Shown: positions 41,065-49,724, counted from the first letter of the stretch. The stretch: 64,000 nucleotides of DNA from Spirochaetae bacterium HGW-Spirochaetae-4 (GCA_002839335.1 PGXU01000006.1:1-64000); one strand, 5' to 3'. Made by a program: numbers and translations. Notes: generated from the sequence alone by a model not told the origin.

Positions 41065-41405
41065 ACCGCAGCGAACGGCAGACAGTAACTCAATCGCGCA
41101 GGCACCCTAGGGGAACTACATACACGCCATCTTCCCGGCGGTAGGCCATGGTGCCTGCGGTTATAACAAGAAGCAGATCTGGAGCTCGCATACCATGCTT
41201 TGCCAGCAATCCTTTCAGTTCGAGAAGGAGCGCTGCTGTATACCCGTGACTTCCGTATCACCAAAGATTCGAAGGGGAAACCAAAAGTATTTCACCGGAG
41301 TGATTTGTGGCAAACACGATTCTCATTAATTTCTAAGAGCTTTCAAACAGATTCCTTACAACTCCATGCTGTAATGCAACCATTACATTTCCTTGGAGGA
41401 AAAAC
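41065..41405. other. Intergenic region katA-phoA
   Basis: A stretch of 341 bp without a convincing gene. It contains a 9-bp inverted repeat with arms GCAGGCACC (41098-41106) and GGTGCCTGC (41150-41158), which may be a large hairpin or an REP-like element, and an 18-bp operator-like palindrome at 41370-41387. A short open frame at 41200-41409 has no ribosome site and no homology. Confidence 0.5.
41370..41387. promoter_or_regulatory. Palindrome directly upstream of phoA
   Basis: TGTAATG-CAAC-CATTACA, perfect 7-bp arms, ending 7 nt before the GGAGGA of phoA. It is not a PhoB box. A zinc- or phosphate-responsive repressor could bind here; the regulator is unknown. Confidence 0.5.
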
Positions 41406-42917
41406 ATGAAAATGATTGCGAAAATGACTGTCCGCCTCTTGGCTCTCAGTCTCCTTCTCCTGGTTTCCACGACGCTTTTTGCGGCAGGCACCATGGAGAG
41501 CAAAGTCGACGACGGAGCCCTTGCCACAAGATACGGGCAACCGGCGAAGTACGTATTCCTGTTTATCGGCGATGGCATGGCAACACCGCAGATCAATGCA
41601 GCGGAAGCCTTCGCAAATGCTCAAGTCTCGGATGATGTCACAGTACAACACTTGCGCTTCTCACAATTTCCTGTCGTTGGTTTGACCACCACCTATGATG
41701 CCGGTTCACTGATTACCGATAGCGCTTCGGCGGGAACTGCGATCGCATCGGGGAACAAGACTTTAAGTGGTGTGATAAACATGGATACAGGCAAGACCAA
41801 ATCCTTCAAGACGATAACGGAGTATGCAAAGGAACAGGGAATGAAGATTGGAATCGTTTCTTCAGTCTCCTTGGACCATGCCACCCCAGCTTGCTTCTAT
41901 GCAAAGGTTCCCTCACGGGGCAACATGTATGACATCGCTATCCAACTCACCAAAAGTGGATTCGACTACTTCGGCGGTGGTGGATTCGCCCAACCGACAG
42001 GAAAAGGTAAAGACCAACCCGATATCGTCAGCCTCGCGAAAGCCGCAGGATATACCTATGTGAACTCGGTAGTTGCATTCGAAAACCTTAAGGCTGGTAC
42101 TGGCAAAGTGTTGGCTGTCAACGAACGTTTGCAAGATTCGGCCGCTATGCCGTTCGAATTGGACAGGAAACCCCGGGAATTGTCACTTGCCGACTATACG
42201 GCCAAGGGAATCGAATTGCTTGCCGATAACCCGGAAGGATTTTTCATGATGGTCGAGAGCGGTAAGATCGACTGGGCGGGCCATGCGAACGATGCGGCTG
42301 CCGCGATACACGACACGTTGATGTTCGACAAAGCAATAGCTGAAGCAGTGGCATTCGCCAATGAACATCCGAAAGAAACACTTGTCATCGTAACCGGAGA
42401 CCATGAGACGGGCGGAATGACAATCGGGTTCGCAGGTACCAAGTACGCGACATTCTTTGACGAAATCGGCAAGCAGACCATGTCCTTCACAGCTTTCGAC
42501 CAGGAAGTCCTTGGTCCCTACAAGTCGGCTGTTGCTGCTTCGGGAAAAAGTGCATCCCTGGAAGACCTGCTTCCTGCTATCCGCAAAGCCTTCGGACTGG
42601 ACTTCGACTCCCTATCGGAAGTCCAACAGGATCAACTCAAACTGGCGTTCTCACGAAGCATGGGCAATGAAACAATCTCTCCACGGGTTGAAGACCAGTA
42701 TCTGCTCTATGGAGGATATGAGCCGCTGACGGTGAAGATCACCCAGATCATCAACCAGTTGGCTGGAATAGGCTGGACCTCGTATTCCCACACAGGAGTA
42801 CCTGTAGCTACATTCGCGATGGGCGCCGGTCAGGAGTTGTTCGGTGGATACTACGACAATACCGACATCTTCCAGAAGTTGCTGGTTGCCATGGATATTT
42901 CACCCGATTTCAATTGA
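41406..42917 (+). CDS. phoA: Alkaline phosphatase, exported
   Basis: A 503-aa protein with a signal peptide (residues 1-27, ending LFAAG). Active-site pieces: FIGDGMA (metal Asp), ITDSASAGTAIASGNKT (nucleophilic Ser), MMVESGKIDWAGHANDAAAAIHDT, and IVTGDHETGGMTIGF (zinc His/Asp). It frees phosphate from organic esters in the periplasm. GGAGGA lies upstream of ATG 41406. The Na/Pi cotransporter gene near 54 kb could take up the product. A palindrome sits between promoter and ribosome site. Confidence 0.94.
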   Translation: MKMIAKMTVRLLALSLLLLVSTTLFAAGTMESKVDDGALATRYGQPAKYVFLFIGDGMATPQINAAEAFANAQVSDDVTVQHLRFSQFPVVGLTTTYDAGSLITDSASAGTAIASGNKTLSGVINMDTGKTKSFKTITEYAKEQGMKIGIVSSVSLDHATPACFYAKVPSRGNMYDIAIQLTKSGFDYFGGGGFAQPTGKGKDQPDIVSLAKAAGYTYVNSVVAFENLKAGTGKVLAVNERLQDSAAMPFELDRKPRELSLADYTAKGIELLADNPEGFFMMVESGKIDWAGHANDAAAAIHDTLMFDKAIAEAVAFANEHPKETLVIVTGDHETGGMTIGFAGTKYATFFDEIGKQTMSFTAFDQEVLGPYKSAVAASGKSASLEDLLPAIRKAFGLDFDSLSEVQQDQLKLAFSRSMGNETISPRVEDQYLLYGGYEPLTVKITQIINQLAGIGWTSYSHTGVPVATFAMGAGQELFGGYYDNTDIFQKLLVAMDISPDFN

Positions 42918-42936
42918 CAAAAGATTCCCTATACAC

Positions 42937-42969
42937 AGGCATGGCGGACAGAATCTCGTCTGCCATGCC
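42937..42969 (+). terminator. Terminator of phoA
   Basis: AGGCATGGC (42937-42945) pairs with GCCATGCC(T) (42962-42970), followed by TTT, 20 bp past the phoA stop. Confidence 0.6.
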
Positions 42970-42983
42970 CTTTGGAGATGTAC

Positions 42984-44186
42984 ATGATGCAAGTTGTGGA
43001 TAAAAGGGACAGCAGAAGACAAGACTTGTTGTTGATAGTGGTTTCGATTGTATTGGGGGCCGGTTTGCTGTGTATTCCCACTGGACTCACCGACTCCGGA
43101 ACATCCCACAAATCCGCCAGGACCGTCGCCACAATCCTAGAGGTGGACAATTCGTTGGTGAAGATAATTGGCCCGGTGGCTGAAGGCGCGCAACAATTGG
43201 TGATCGGAATCACGAGAGGTCCATTCGAGGGGGAAGTACTGGAATCGACAAATGTGTTGATCGGCAAGAAGGAACTCGACAAGTTCTTCAAACCCGGAGA
43301 CAGGGCATTTGTCGTGCTCGACCTGACCTCAGACCATTCCCAGGTCGCATATGCCAATATCATCGACCACTATCGCACGGACAAGACAATATTCCTGGTT
43401 CTGGTATTCTTCCTCAGTCTCATCGCAGTATCGGGATGGATTGGCTTGAAAGCCATCGTATCGTTCATATTTACAGGGATCATCATCGTAAAAGTACTCC
43501 TTCCGGCATTCCTATGGGGAGTATCTCCCGTACTGGTCGCCTTTGGTGTAGTGACCATCCTGACTGCGGTGATCATCTTCCTTGTAGGTGGTTTGTCCAG
43601 CAAAGGTCTCGTCGCGTTCCTCGGGTCGTTCGCTGGAGTACTGACCACCATGCTGCTAGCCATCATGTTCACCCATTGGTTCCAACTCAATGGTGCGACC
43701 AGTCCATTCTTGGAGTCGTTGACATATTCGGGATTCGGACATCTCGACCTGGTCAACATGTTCATAGCCGGAATATTCATTGCTTCTGCAGGAGCTGTTA
43801 TGGATCTTGCCATGGATATCTCAGCCGCTATGTTTGAAATCCGGGAAAAGTATCCGGGTATCCCACGCACCGAGTTGTTCCGTTCTGGTCTTACAGTGGG
43901 AAGACATGCTGTCGGCACCATGACAACCACATTGCTGCTCGCCTATTCCGGAGGATACATGGGAATGTTATTGACATTCATCGCTCGCGGAGTTCCGATG
44001 GAGAATGTCTTGAATATGGTGTATGTCTCCTCGGAACTGGTTCATACATTAGTCGGCAGTTTCGGGTTGGTATTGGTAGCCCCTTTCACAGCGATGGCGG
44101 GTAGCCTGGTAATGGTTCCTTTTGAACCACAGGAAGAGGCGGCAACGACTCCGGTGGCCACGCAAGCAGCCGATCTTGTCACATGA
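42984..44186 (+). CDS. YibE/F-family membrane protein
   Basis: A protein of about 400 aa: one N-terminal helix, an extracytoplasmic beta-rich segment of 90 residues (VATILEVDNSLVKIIGPVAEGAQQLVIGITRGPFEGE), then about seven helices. The stretch LFRSGLTVGRHAVGTMTTTLLLAYSGGYMGMLLTF and GAVMDLAMDISAAMFEI are the YibE/F signature. Its function is unknown; transport has been suggested for the family. GGAG is 6 nt before ATG 42984. It follows phoA by 66 bp, with a terminator between. Confidence 0.88.
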   Translation: MMQVVDKRDSRRQDLLLIVVSIVLGAGLLCIPTGLTDSGTSHKSARTVATILEVDNSLVKIIGPVAEGAQQLVIGITRGPFEGEVLESTNVLIGKKELDKFFKPGDRAFVVLDLTSDHSQVAYANIIDHYRTDKTIFLVLVFFLSLIAVSGWIGLKAIVSFIFTGIIIVKVLLPAFLWGVSPVLVAFGVVTILTAVIIFLVGGLSSKGLVAFLGSFAGVLTTMLLAIMFTHWFQLNGATSPFLESLTYSGFGHLDLVNMFIAGIFIASAGAVMDLAMDISAAMFEIREKYPGIPRTELFRSGLTVGRHAVGTMTTTLLLAYSGGYMGMLLTFIARGVPMENVLNMVYVSSELVHTLVGSFGLVLVAPFTAMAGSLVMVPFEPQEEAATTPVATQAADLVT

Positions 44187-44194
44187 ACAAAGAA

Positions 44195-44226
44195 CGGCGT
44201 TGGTCGGGATTATCCAACCAACGCCG
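44195..44226. terminator. Bidirectional hairpin between convergent genes
   Basis: CGGCGTTGGT (44195-44204) and ACCAACGCCG (44217-44226), a perfect 10-bp stem with a 12-base loop, 8 bp past the YibE/F stop and 20 bp past the DUF3494 stop. Confidence 0.65.
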
Positions 44227-44246
44227 AATATCGATACTGTTCAGGT

Positions 44247-45020
44247 CTACGGCTGCGTGACAGTCGCCTGGTCGAGAGAAATTTCTGTCTGGGCAAACAA
44301 TCTACCGTTTACAGTCGCCAAATTGCCGACGGCAATGTTTGTCTGACACAATACATTACCTTCAAAGTGTGCTGTGGACCCCAAGGTGACAAATCCCGCT
44401 ACTTGCCAGATGATATTTTCAGCTGATGCACCGCCGGAAAGAAGTACACTCTGGGCACTCGCCATGGTCAAGTTTCCCGATATCTGGAAAATCCACACAT
44501 CGGTCGAATTGCCACTGAGGGTAACATCGGTGCTTATGGTAACAGCACTATCCCACTTGTACAGTCCAGGAGCAAGCGTCAAACCACCTATTTCTCCAGC
44601 ACCAAGATTCAATTCATCGACACCTACCCTACCGGCTGCGGCAGTGTATGCCGTTTCCATATTGGACACAGCTGTTGTCAAGTTGCTTGGTGTTGGCGAG
44701 GCCATATCGGCTGCATACAATCGTCCGGTCACTTGGGCCGAAGTAGCATATCCAGTGGCATCGGTCTGGGAAAAACCAGTCAGGGAACTTTCGGCTTCAG
44801 GGCTCAATCCAACATCTCCGGTTATGACCGAGTTTGGAACTGTCGAGATGCCGGTCTTGGCCAGCAGTACGTAATCTCCCGCCGCTCCGAGATCCACCGG
44901 ATCCGAACCGGTTCCCGTGTCGAGGTTTGTGTTCGAATCGCAACCGATCAGTGCGATCGACAGCAGCAGTATTGCAAACAGCGCAATACCATATCTTTTT
45001 ACGTGTGTAATCTTGTTCAT
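44247..45020 (-). CDS. DUF3494 (ice-binding-like) lipoprotein
   Basis: A 257-aa protein. A lipobox (LIGC, Cys27) ends the signal sequence, so it is membrane-anchored. The rest is one DUF3494 domain: LGAAGDYVLLAKTGISTVPNSVITGDVGLSPE, then LAPGLYKWDSAVTISTDVTLSGNSTDVWIFQISGNLTMASAQSV, and IIWQVAGFVTLGSTAHFEGNVL. This beta-helix fold includes ice-binding proteins, but most members are surface adhesins or unknown. AGGAGG precedes ATG 45020. Fragments of a second copy lie just upstream. Confidence 0.85.
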   Translation of the reverse strand: MNKITHVKRYGIALFAILLLSIALIGCDSNTNLDTGTGSDPVDLGAAGDYVLLAKTGISTVPNSVITGDVGLSPEAESSLTGFSQTDATGYATSAQVTGRLYAADMASPTPSNLTTAVSNMETAYTAAAGRVGVDELNLGAGEIGGLTLAPGLYKWDSAVTISTDVTLSGNSTDVWIFQISGNLTMASAQSVLLSGGASAENIIWQVAGFVTLGSTAHFEGNVLCQTNIAVGNLATVNGRLFAQTEISLDQATVTQP

Positions 45021-45075
45021 TGAAATCCTCCTGATTCCTTGTGAGTTTTCGAAAGAGCACGTGTATATGCTCCAT

Positions 45076-45111
45076 TCATGTCGCGTCCTTGAAGTCTCCT
45101 ACGGACTTCAT
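45076..45111 (-). other. Possible 11-codon leader ORF before the DUF3494 gene
   Basis: MKSVGDFKDAT with GGAGG 3 nt upstream of its ATG (45111). The ORF contains an inverted repeat (TGAAGTC at 45090-45096 and GACTTCA at 45104-45110) that could form a hairpin in the leader. Spacing is tight, so translation is uncertain. Confidence 0.3.
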
Positions 45112-45187
45112 ATGCCTCCTTTCTCAAATCAAGAGGGTCAGGTGTTTATGCTGAGGTTGATTGTTTTGATTAGTAGCTTTGGATTTA

Positions 45188-45215
45188 GGTGTTGCGAGGG
45201 GCACCTCGCAACACC
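45188..45215. repeat. Perfect 12-bp inverted repeat (hairpin)
   Basis: GGTGTTGCGAGG and CCTCGCAACACC around GGCA. A second, weaker one follows at 45225-45243 (GGGAACGG-ATA-CCGTCCCC). Both lie at the 3' side of the decayed DUF3494 copy and look like REP-type or terminator palindromes. Confidence 0.6.
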
Positions 45216-45299
45216 ACCACCCAAGGGAACGGATACCGTCCCCGTTTGTATAACTCGAGAAACCAGAGAGAAGGCTCTGCTTCAGGTAGTATGATCAAG

Positions 45300-45470
45300 T
45301 GGAACTCGCCTGGTGAATGCGACACAACCGAAGCACTGGCGCTGCTCAAATTCATTGATATCCGGAAAAGCCATACATCGGTCGGATGGCCGACAACGGC
45401 AACTTCCGAACTGCCCATTGCAGCACAAGTCCACTTGTTTTCGGACTGAACAGCTTTCACTTCGGTCAAT
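45300..45470 (-). pseudogene. Decayed DUF3494 paralogue fragment
   Basis: On the minus strand, ENKWTCAAMGSSEVAVVGHP, then TDVWLFRISMNLSSASASVV, aligns without gaps to the middle of the intact neighbour (YKWDSAVTISTDVTLSGNS, then TDVWIFQISGNLTMASAQSV). Nothing of the N- or C-terminal parts is left, and the surrounding frame is unlike the family. It is a remnant of a tandem copy. Confidence 0.7.
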
Positions 45471-45703
45471 GCCTCGTGAAAGACTTCTTCTTGATTCTAA
45501 TAATATTCGACAATGCAATTTTTGTCAATCAATATTTATTAATATTTATCAATTAAAATTATTTGATGTTATTATCTGATAGTTTTAAGCATTTAAAATC
45601 TTTCTATAATTAAATATACGGAAATAAATCATTATCCATCACTTTCTATTAAGTAAAGGTGGTAAGAATTAATTTCAAATTATCTATTGATTGTTTACAA
45701 CTT
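45471..45703. other. AT-rich region upstream of the HTH gene
   Basis: This stretch is very A+T-rich (long runs such as AATATTTATTAATATTTATC). It holds the promoter of the small HTH gene, but no clear boxes or genes can be singled out. The low G+C contrasts with the surroundings and may mark acquired DNA. Confidence 0.4.
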
Positions 45704-45922
45704 ATGGCTGATAATAATGGAATGACACACTTATTGAATCAAGTTTTAACCTTACAGGAATGTTCGGTGTATCTGAAGATCGCTGAGTCTACCATTTACG
45801 TTCTCGCACGCAATGGTAAGATTCCTTGCCAGAAGGTTGGCAGGAATTGGCGATTTCGCAAGGAAGCCCTGGATCGCTGGTTGGAGGGTGAAGAAGTTTC
45901 TAGTATCAATGGTTCCAAATAA
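45704..45922 (+). CDS. Excisionase-type helix-turn-helix protein
   Basis: A small DNA-binding protein (72 aa from ATG 45704). LNQVLTLQECSVYLKIAESTIYVLARNGKIPCQKVGRNWRFRKEALDRWLEG is the excisionase/MerR-type HTH_17 domain found in Xis-like proteins and regulators. No integrase or phage gene is near. The start is uncertain: GTG 45659, ATG 45704 and ATG 45722 are in frame and none has a good ribosome site. A strong terminator follows at 46027. Confidence 0.75.
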   Translation: MADNNGMTHLLNQVLTLQECSVYLKIAESTIYVLARNGKIPCQKVGRNWRFRKEALDRWLEGEEVSSINGSK

Positions 45923-46026
45923 TGGATTGTATAGTATGTGTTCTTGATCCATCGATTCCGGTTGCTGGTGATCGGTTGTCGAATTGACCCGATTTCCGGT
46001 TGTGTGTTTGCCTATACACAAAGATA

Positions 46027-46076
46027 CCAGTCTATCGTCCCTATACACCAATTGGGCAATAGACTGGAATTTTTTT
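46027..46076 (+). terminator. Rho-independent terminator
   Basis: CCAGTCTAT (46027-46035) and ATAGACTGG (46059-46067), followed by AATTTTTTT. It ends the HTH-gene transcript and lies before the convergent outer-membrane-type gene. Confidence 0.75.
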
Positions 46077-46118
46077 ATCCTGTCGTAGTACTCGGTTTTC
46101 CGGGTATGGTCTCCCGGA

Positions 46119-46901
46119 TCATTGGGCCGAGTAGGAAATCGCGACACTCGCGCTGAGTGCCCTGCTTTTCGCATCGAAGACATCCAAAGCACGCAAGTCT
46201 GCAGAAAAATACACGGTTTTTGCGAATCGGAGCGGAAGCAACCGTATCCCGAGATTGAGCATCCCCCTGGAGACTGCATTTCCCCCGCTTGGCGATACGC
46301 TGTACGAGGTATTGCCGAAATCAATCAGGAAGTCAACCTTCTCCTTGAATACCCCAGGGAACAGGGCGGCTTGGAAACCCATACCAAAATCGATATCGGT
46401 GGAAAGCGGCTCATCGAACGTATATCCAATGAGCAAGGTTGTCTTCGAAGGCCAATCGATGAAAGTGCTGGTGAATGTCGAGGCCAGGTATGCCTGTGCG
46501 GCCCAGACCGGGGTATCGGTTGCCCGTAGCATCTGCCCAACCAATCCGAAGGTAAGCGAACTGTTCCGACTCTTTGCGAATCGCCATTTCCCACCAAACA
46601 GGATATCGGTCTCATCCGAAATATCTATCGCCAGGCTCAACTCCAGGTTCTTGGCGAATCCCAATTGGAAATAGGGCACATGGGCATACGAACCGGTAAA
46701 GATTCCCGAATAACCGGTTGTGATACTCAACTTCTCTCCGTTCCAGGCCGGTTCGGCACTTGGAATGACGATATACCCATTCGATCCGCTGATGGTGGCA
46801 TTGCCGGACAACCGGGTATCTTCACTTGAGGAGACTTCGGCAAATAAGCTCGCCGAAAACAAAATCAGTATCCCAACAAACAAGAGATTTCTTTTATTCA
46901 T
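46119..46901 (-). CDS. Exported beta-barrel-like protein
   Basis: A 260-aa protein with a signal peptide (MNKRNLLFVGILILFSASLFAE). The mature part alternates short beta strands and turns (NGYIVIPSAEPAWNGEKLSITTGYSG; FAKNLELSLAIDISDETDILFGGKWRF) and ends ALSASVAISYSAQ. It looks like an outer-membrane barrel of unknown function. GGAAGGA precedes ATG 46901; the frame runs on to 46970 without need. Confidence 0.6.
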   Translation of the reverse strand: MNKRNLLFVGILILFSASLFAEVSSSEDTRLSGNATISGSNGYIVIPSAEPAWNGEKLSITTGYSGIFTGSYAHVPYFQLGFAKNLELSLAIDISDETDILFGGKWRFAKSRNSSLTFGLVGQMLRATDTPVWAAQAYLASTFTSTFIDWPSKTTLLIGYTFDEPLSTDIDFGMGFQAALFPGVFKEKVDFLIDFGNTSYSVSPSGGNAVSRGMLNLGIRLLPLRFAKTVYFSADLRALDVFDAKSRALSASVAISYSAQ

Positions 46902-46977
46902 ACAATCCTTCCCAAGAAACGTGATCCACTGCACAGGTAGCGGAACTTGCCCACACCTGCACAGGGACACGACGGCG

Positions 46978-47184
46978 TCAACTACGACTACCGACCAAAA
47001 CGAATAGTCCGGAAACTACTGCAGCCGCTCCTCCGATAAAATACCAGAGAGTCTCTTTTGTGAAGCTGGCTCCGAAAAACGTGCGGACCGAATCGCTTAC
47101 GGAACGGGAAGCGAAGTAACCGGCGACTATGAGTGCACCGCCCCCCACAACCAACAAGATACCGAAAATTCTTGAAACGCCCAT
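46978..47184 (-). CDS. DUF3185-like small membrane protein
   Basis: A 68-aa protein with two membrane helices: GVSRIFGILLVVGGGALIVAGYFAS and ETLWYFIGGAAAVVSGLFVLVG, with VSDSVRTFFGASFTKET between them. This is the DUF3185 layout (function unknown). It lies 76 bp upstream of the barrel-like gene on the same strand. Confidence 0.7.
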   Translation of the reverse strand: MGVSRIFGILLVVGGGALIVAGYFASRSVSDSVRTFFGASFTKETLWYFIGGAAAVVSGLFVLVGSRS

Positions 47185-47609
47185 GATATGTTTCCTTATG
47201 ATTTTGTATCCCCCAGGCCACCAATGACCTGCATGGAAGTTGACACCGAATGAGTTGCCCGGACAATGGTACCTTCCAATTCATGAAGTCCACCCCTCCA
47301 GGTGCATCAACGGAAACGAACGTTGTTTCCCTCTCCCACAAACAGCATGTAAAAAATTATTCGTATGGTTGCTTCAGTAACCACAGTCCAGTGAAAATCG
47401 AAGCGATTGAATTGATGGAAATTACATATTAATAATTTTTAACATATTTGATTATACATTATTGACAGTTATTTGTATATATTGATATTTATTAATTGAA
47501 ATTAATTCTTTTTGATAATTTTTCAGTGAAAACACCTAGCATATTCACACGTATTGTCTGTTCATACGAGGAATTCACCGCATGAAGTGTGGCAAGAAGG
47601 AGGCTAACC
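47185..47609. other. AT-rich gene-free stretch with a promoter-like element
   Basis: No protein gene is supported here. From about 47400 the sequence is strongly A+T-rich. TTGACA at 47462-47467, followed by T/A-rich -10-like hexamers at 15-18 bp spacing (TGATAT, TATTTA), gives a probable plus-strand promoter. Its transcript would run into the 20-codon ORF at 47610. Confidence 0.45.
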
Positions 47610-47672
47610 ATGACATATAGGTTTGAGGATTTTGCACAGAGGACTAGCAAACACGTGTATAGAGAAGCATGA
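47610..47672 (+). CDS. Possible 20-aa small protein
   Basis: MTYRFEDFAQRTSKHVYREA, with GAAGGAGG placed 6 nt before the ATG and a promoter-like TTGACA about 150 bp upstream. It ends 19 bp before the convergent diguanylate cyclase gene, so the transcript would carry nothing else. It may be a real microprotein or a translated small RNA; only the ribosome site and promoter support it. Confidence 0.35.
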   Translation: MTYRFEDFAQRTSKHVYREA

Positions 47673-47690
47673 TCCCGTCTGACCAACAAG

Positions 47691-48719
47691 TTACATGACT
47701 ACCCTATCCTTTCCTGATTGTTTTGCTTTGAACAGGGATGCATCCGCAGTTGCCAAGAGGCCCTCCCGAGTCGATCCGTGTTCCGGGAACAGCGCCAATC
47801 CCTGCGATATGGTGCATGGCCCCACGGATTTTCCACTGTACCGGATATCAAGCTCCTTCACCTTGGAGCGGAGTGACTCGGCTACATCGGCCAACGACTC
47901 GTGTGTAGCCCCGAGTAGGATCACCGCAAACTCATCCCCGCCGAATCGGCAGACGATATCGGCCATGTGCACCTGCTCGAACAGGAAATTCGCTATGCTT
48001 TGCAGGACAAGATCTCCGGCGGCATGTCCGAACCGGTCGTTGTAGCTTTTGAAATTGTCGACATCGACGAGAATGAGTCCGACGGTATATTCCGTGCGTA
48101 TACCACGAAGCAACTTGTTGTCGAGCGTCTCGTCGAAATAACGGCGATTGAACAAACCGGTCAAGTGATCCCGGATCGAGTTCTCCTGCAACTGCTCCAT
48201 TTGCTGTTTCAACACATAGTTCACAGCAATGCTGAGGACCGAGACGATCAGGATATAACAGAGGAAACTTGGCCAATTGATTATGGATGATGCCGGAACG
48301 TGGGCCACGATAACCACAAGTCCGATATACTGGGCTACCGCAAGGACAACGGTAATTGCCATTGGCAAGAGGATACTCGAGAGCATCACCGAAATCGTCA
48401 CATACACCAGGGGAACGAAATCGCTTGTACCGATAGCCGGATCGAGCAGAAGCGACCCCCATACCCCCAGTACCGAGACACCGACTGTCGCCACCACGGA
48501 AAGGTGATATCTACCGAGACGACCCAATGCGAATGCGGCCGCTACCAGGACAAGTAGGCTGAGGATCAGACCAAGATACCTGCCGCGCCTGGGTGTTCCT
48601 TCCGGACTGACCACCAGCACAAGTACGAACGCTCCAATCATCAAAAACATGATAGAGAGTTGAACCCAAAAGAGAAGATGTTCCTGAATGCTCCTCCGTC
48701 CAATTGTATTCATGGTCAT
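47691..48719 (-). CDS. Membrane diguanylate cyclase (GGDEF)
   Basis: A 342-aa protein: about six membrane helices (residues 10-170), a short coiled link (YVLKQQMEQLQENSIRDHLTGLFNRRYFDETL) and a GGDEF domain with intact CRFGGDEFAVIL. The inhibitory RxxD is replaced by HMAD, so product inhibition is probably lost. It makes cyclic di-GMP. The start at ATG 48719 is chosen from position; the ribosome site is weak (AAAGG). It is the second cyclase in the window and is divergent from arsM. Confidence 0.85.
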   Translation of the reverse strand: MTMNTIGRRSIQEHLLFWVQLSIMFLMIGAFVLVLVVSPEGTPRRGRYLGLILSLLVLVAAAFALGRLGRYHLSVVATVGVSVLGVWGSLLLDPAIGTSDFVPLVYVTISVMLSSILLPMAITVVLAVAQYIGLVVIVAHVPASSIINWPSFLCYILIVSVLSIAVNYVLKQQMEQLQENSIRDHLTGLFNRRYFDETLDNKLLRGIRTEYTVGLILVDVDNFKSYNDRFGHAAGDLVLQSIANFLFEQVHMADIVCRFGGDEFAVILLGATHESLADVAESLRSKVKELDIRYSGKSVGPCTISQGLALFPEHGSTREGLLATADASLFKAKQSGKDRVVM

Positions 48720-48858
48720 ATCCCATGCGACCTTTTCAACAAGATCACAGGTGTCAGTATAGCATGCACATACATGCACATGTACAAATTTTTGAAGACC
48801 CTCCCATCATCCAAGGCCTCCCACCCATTGCCGGAAACTTTCCGCGGAATTTTTCATA

Positions 48859-48887
48859 TTGATAATTTTCTATATATACAGTACATT
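48859..48887 (+). promoter_or_regulatory. Promoter of arsM
   Basis: -35 TTGATA (48859-48864), 17-bp A+T-rich spacer, -10 TACATT (48882-48887). The ATG follows 18 bp on, with AAGGAG between. Confidence 0.65.
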
Positions 48888-48905
48888 CTGCACAAGGAGC
48901 TACCT

Positions 48906-49706
48906 ATGAAACATGACCAGGATGAGATTCGCCACTACATTCGGAAAAAATATGCCGCTATCGCAACATCAGCAAAGACTGAAGGCGGGGGATGCTGCTC
49001 CGGCGAATGCGCTTGTGGACAATCCACACCGAGTATCGCGGAGACATCGGCGGTCTTGGGGTATACCGATACCGATGTGGCAACAATTCCCGAAGGGGCC
49101 AACATGGGTCTCGGTTGCGGCAGTCCCCTCACCTTCGCGTCGGTCAAACCGGGAGAGGTGGTGCTCGACCTGGGTAGCGGAGGTGGAATCGATTGTTTCA
49201 TCGCACGAAAGCTGGTTGGAGAAACCGGTTCGGTGATCGGCGTGGACATGTCCCCTGAAATGATCGAGTTGGCCAGGAAGAACCTCAGAAAGACAGGATA
49301 TCCGAACATCGGATTCCGATTGGGGGAGATCGAACACCTGCCGGTTGCAGACGGATCGGTCGATGTGGTTATCTCCAATTGTGTAGTAAACCTCTCATTG
49401 GACAAACAACAGGTATTCAACGAGACATACCGCGTCCTGAAAGCGGGTGGCCGTCTGGCAATCTCGGATATCGTCGCGACAGCAGAACTTCCAGTCGAGA
49501 TGCAGGAGGACCTGAGGATGCATGCCGGATGCGTCGCCGGAGCAGAACATTACCTCGTCATACGGCACATGTTGGAACGATCGGGATTTTCCGATATCCG
49601 GTTGTATCCGAAGGATTCCAGCAAGGAGATATTGAACAACTGGGTACCCGATGGCAATCTGGAGGACTATGTCGCATCCTACATGATCGAAGCGACCAAG
49701 GCCTGA
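48906..49706 (+). CDS. arsM: Arsenite S-adenosylmethionine methyltransferase
   Basis: A 266-aa enzyme: N-terminal Cys-rich segment (GGGCCSGECACGQ), ArsM marker YTDTDVATIPEGANMGLGCGSPLTFASVKPGEVVLDLGSGGGIDCFIA (SAM loop plus first As-binding Cys), NCVVNLS with the second Cys, and MHAGCVAGAE with the third. It methylates As(III). AAGGAG precedes ATG 48906. Methylarsenite made here would be a substrate for the ArsP-like permease at 18.9 kb. Confidence 0.94.
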   Translation: MKHDQDEIRHYIRKKYAAIATSAKTEGGGCCSGECACGQSTPSIAETSAVLGYTDTDVATIPEGANMGLGCGSPLTFASVKPGEVVLDLGSGGGIDCFIARKLVGETGSVIGVDMSPEMIELARKNLRKTGYPNIGFRLGEIEHLPVADGSVDVVISNCVVNLSLDKQQVFNETYRVLKAGGRLAISDIVATAELPVEMQEDLRMHAGCVAGAEHYLVIRHMLERSGFSDIRLYPKDSSKEILNNWVPDGNLEDYVASYMIEATKA

Positions 49707-49724
49707 CCAGCATCGGGAAAGCTA

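Noticed and set aside
41200-41409. A 69-aa open frame upstream of phoA
   Set aside because: No ribosome site, no homology, and it overlaps the phoA ribosome site and operator.
47492-47689. A 65-aa minus-strand frame opposite the 20-aa peptide
   Set aside because: Its start codon has no ribosome site and it contains no recognisable domain.
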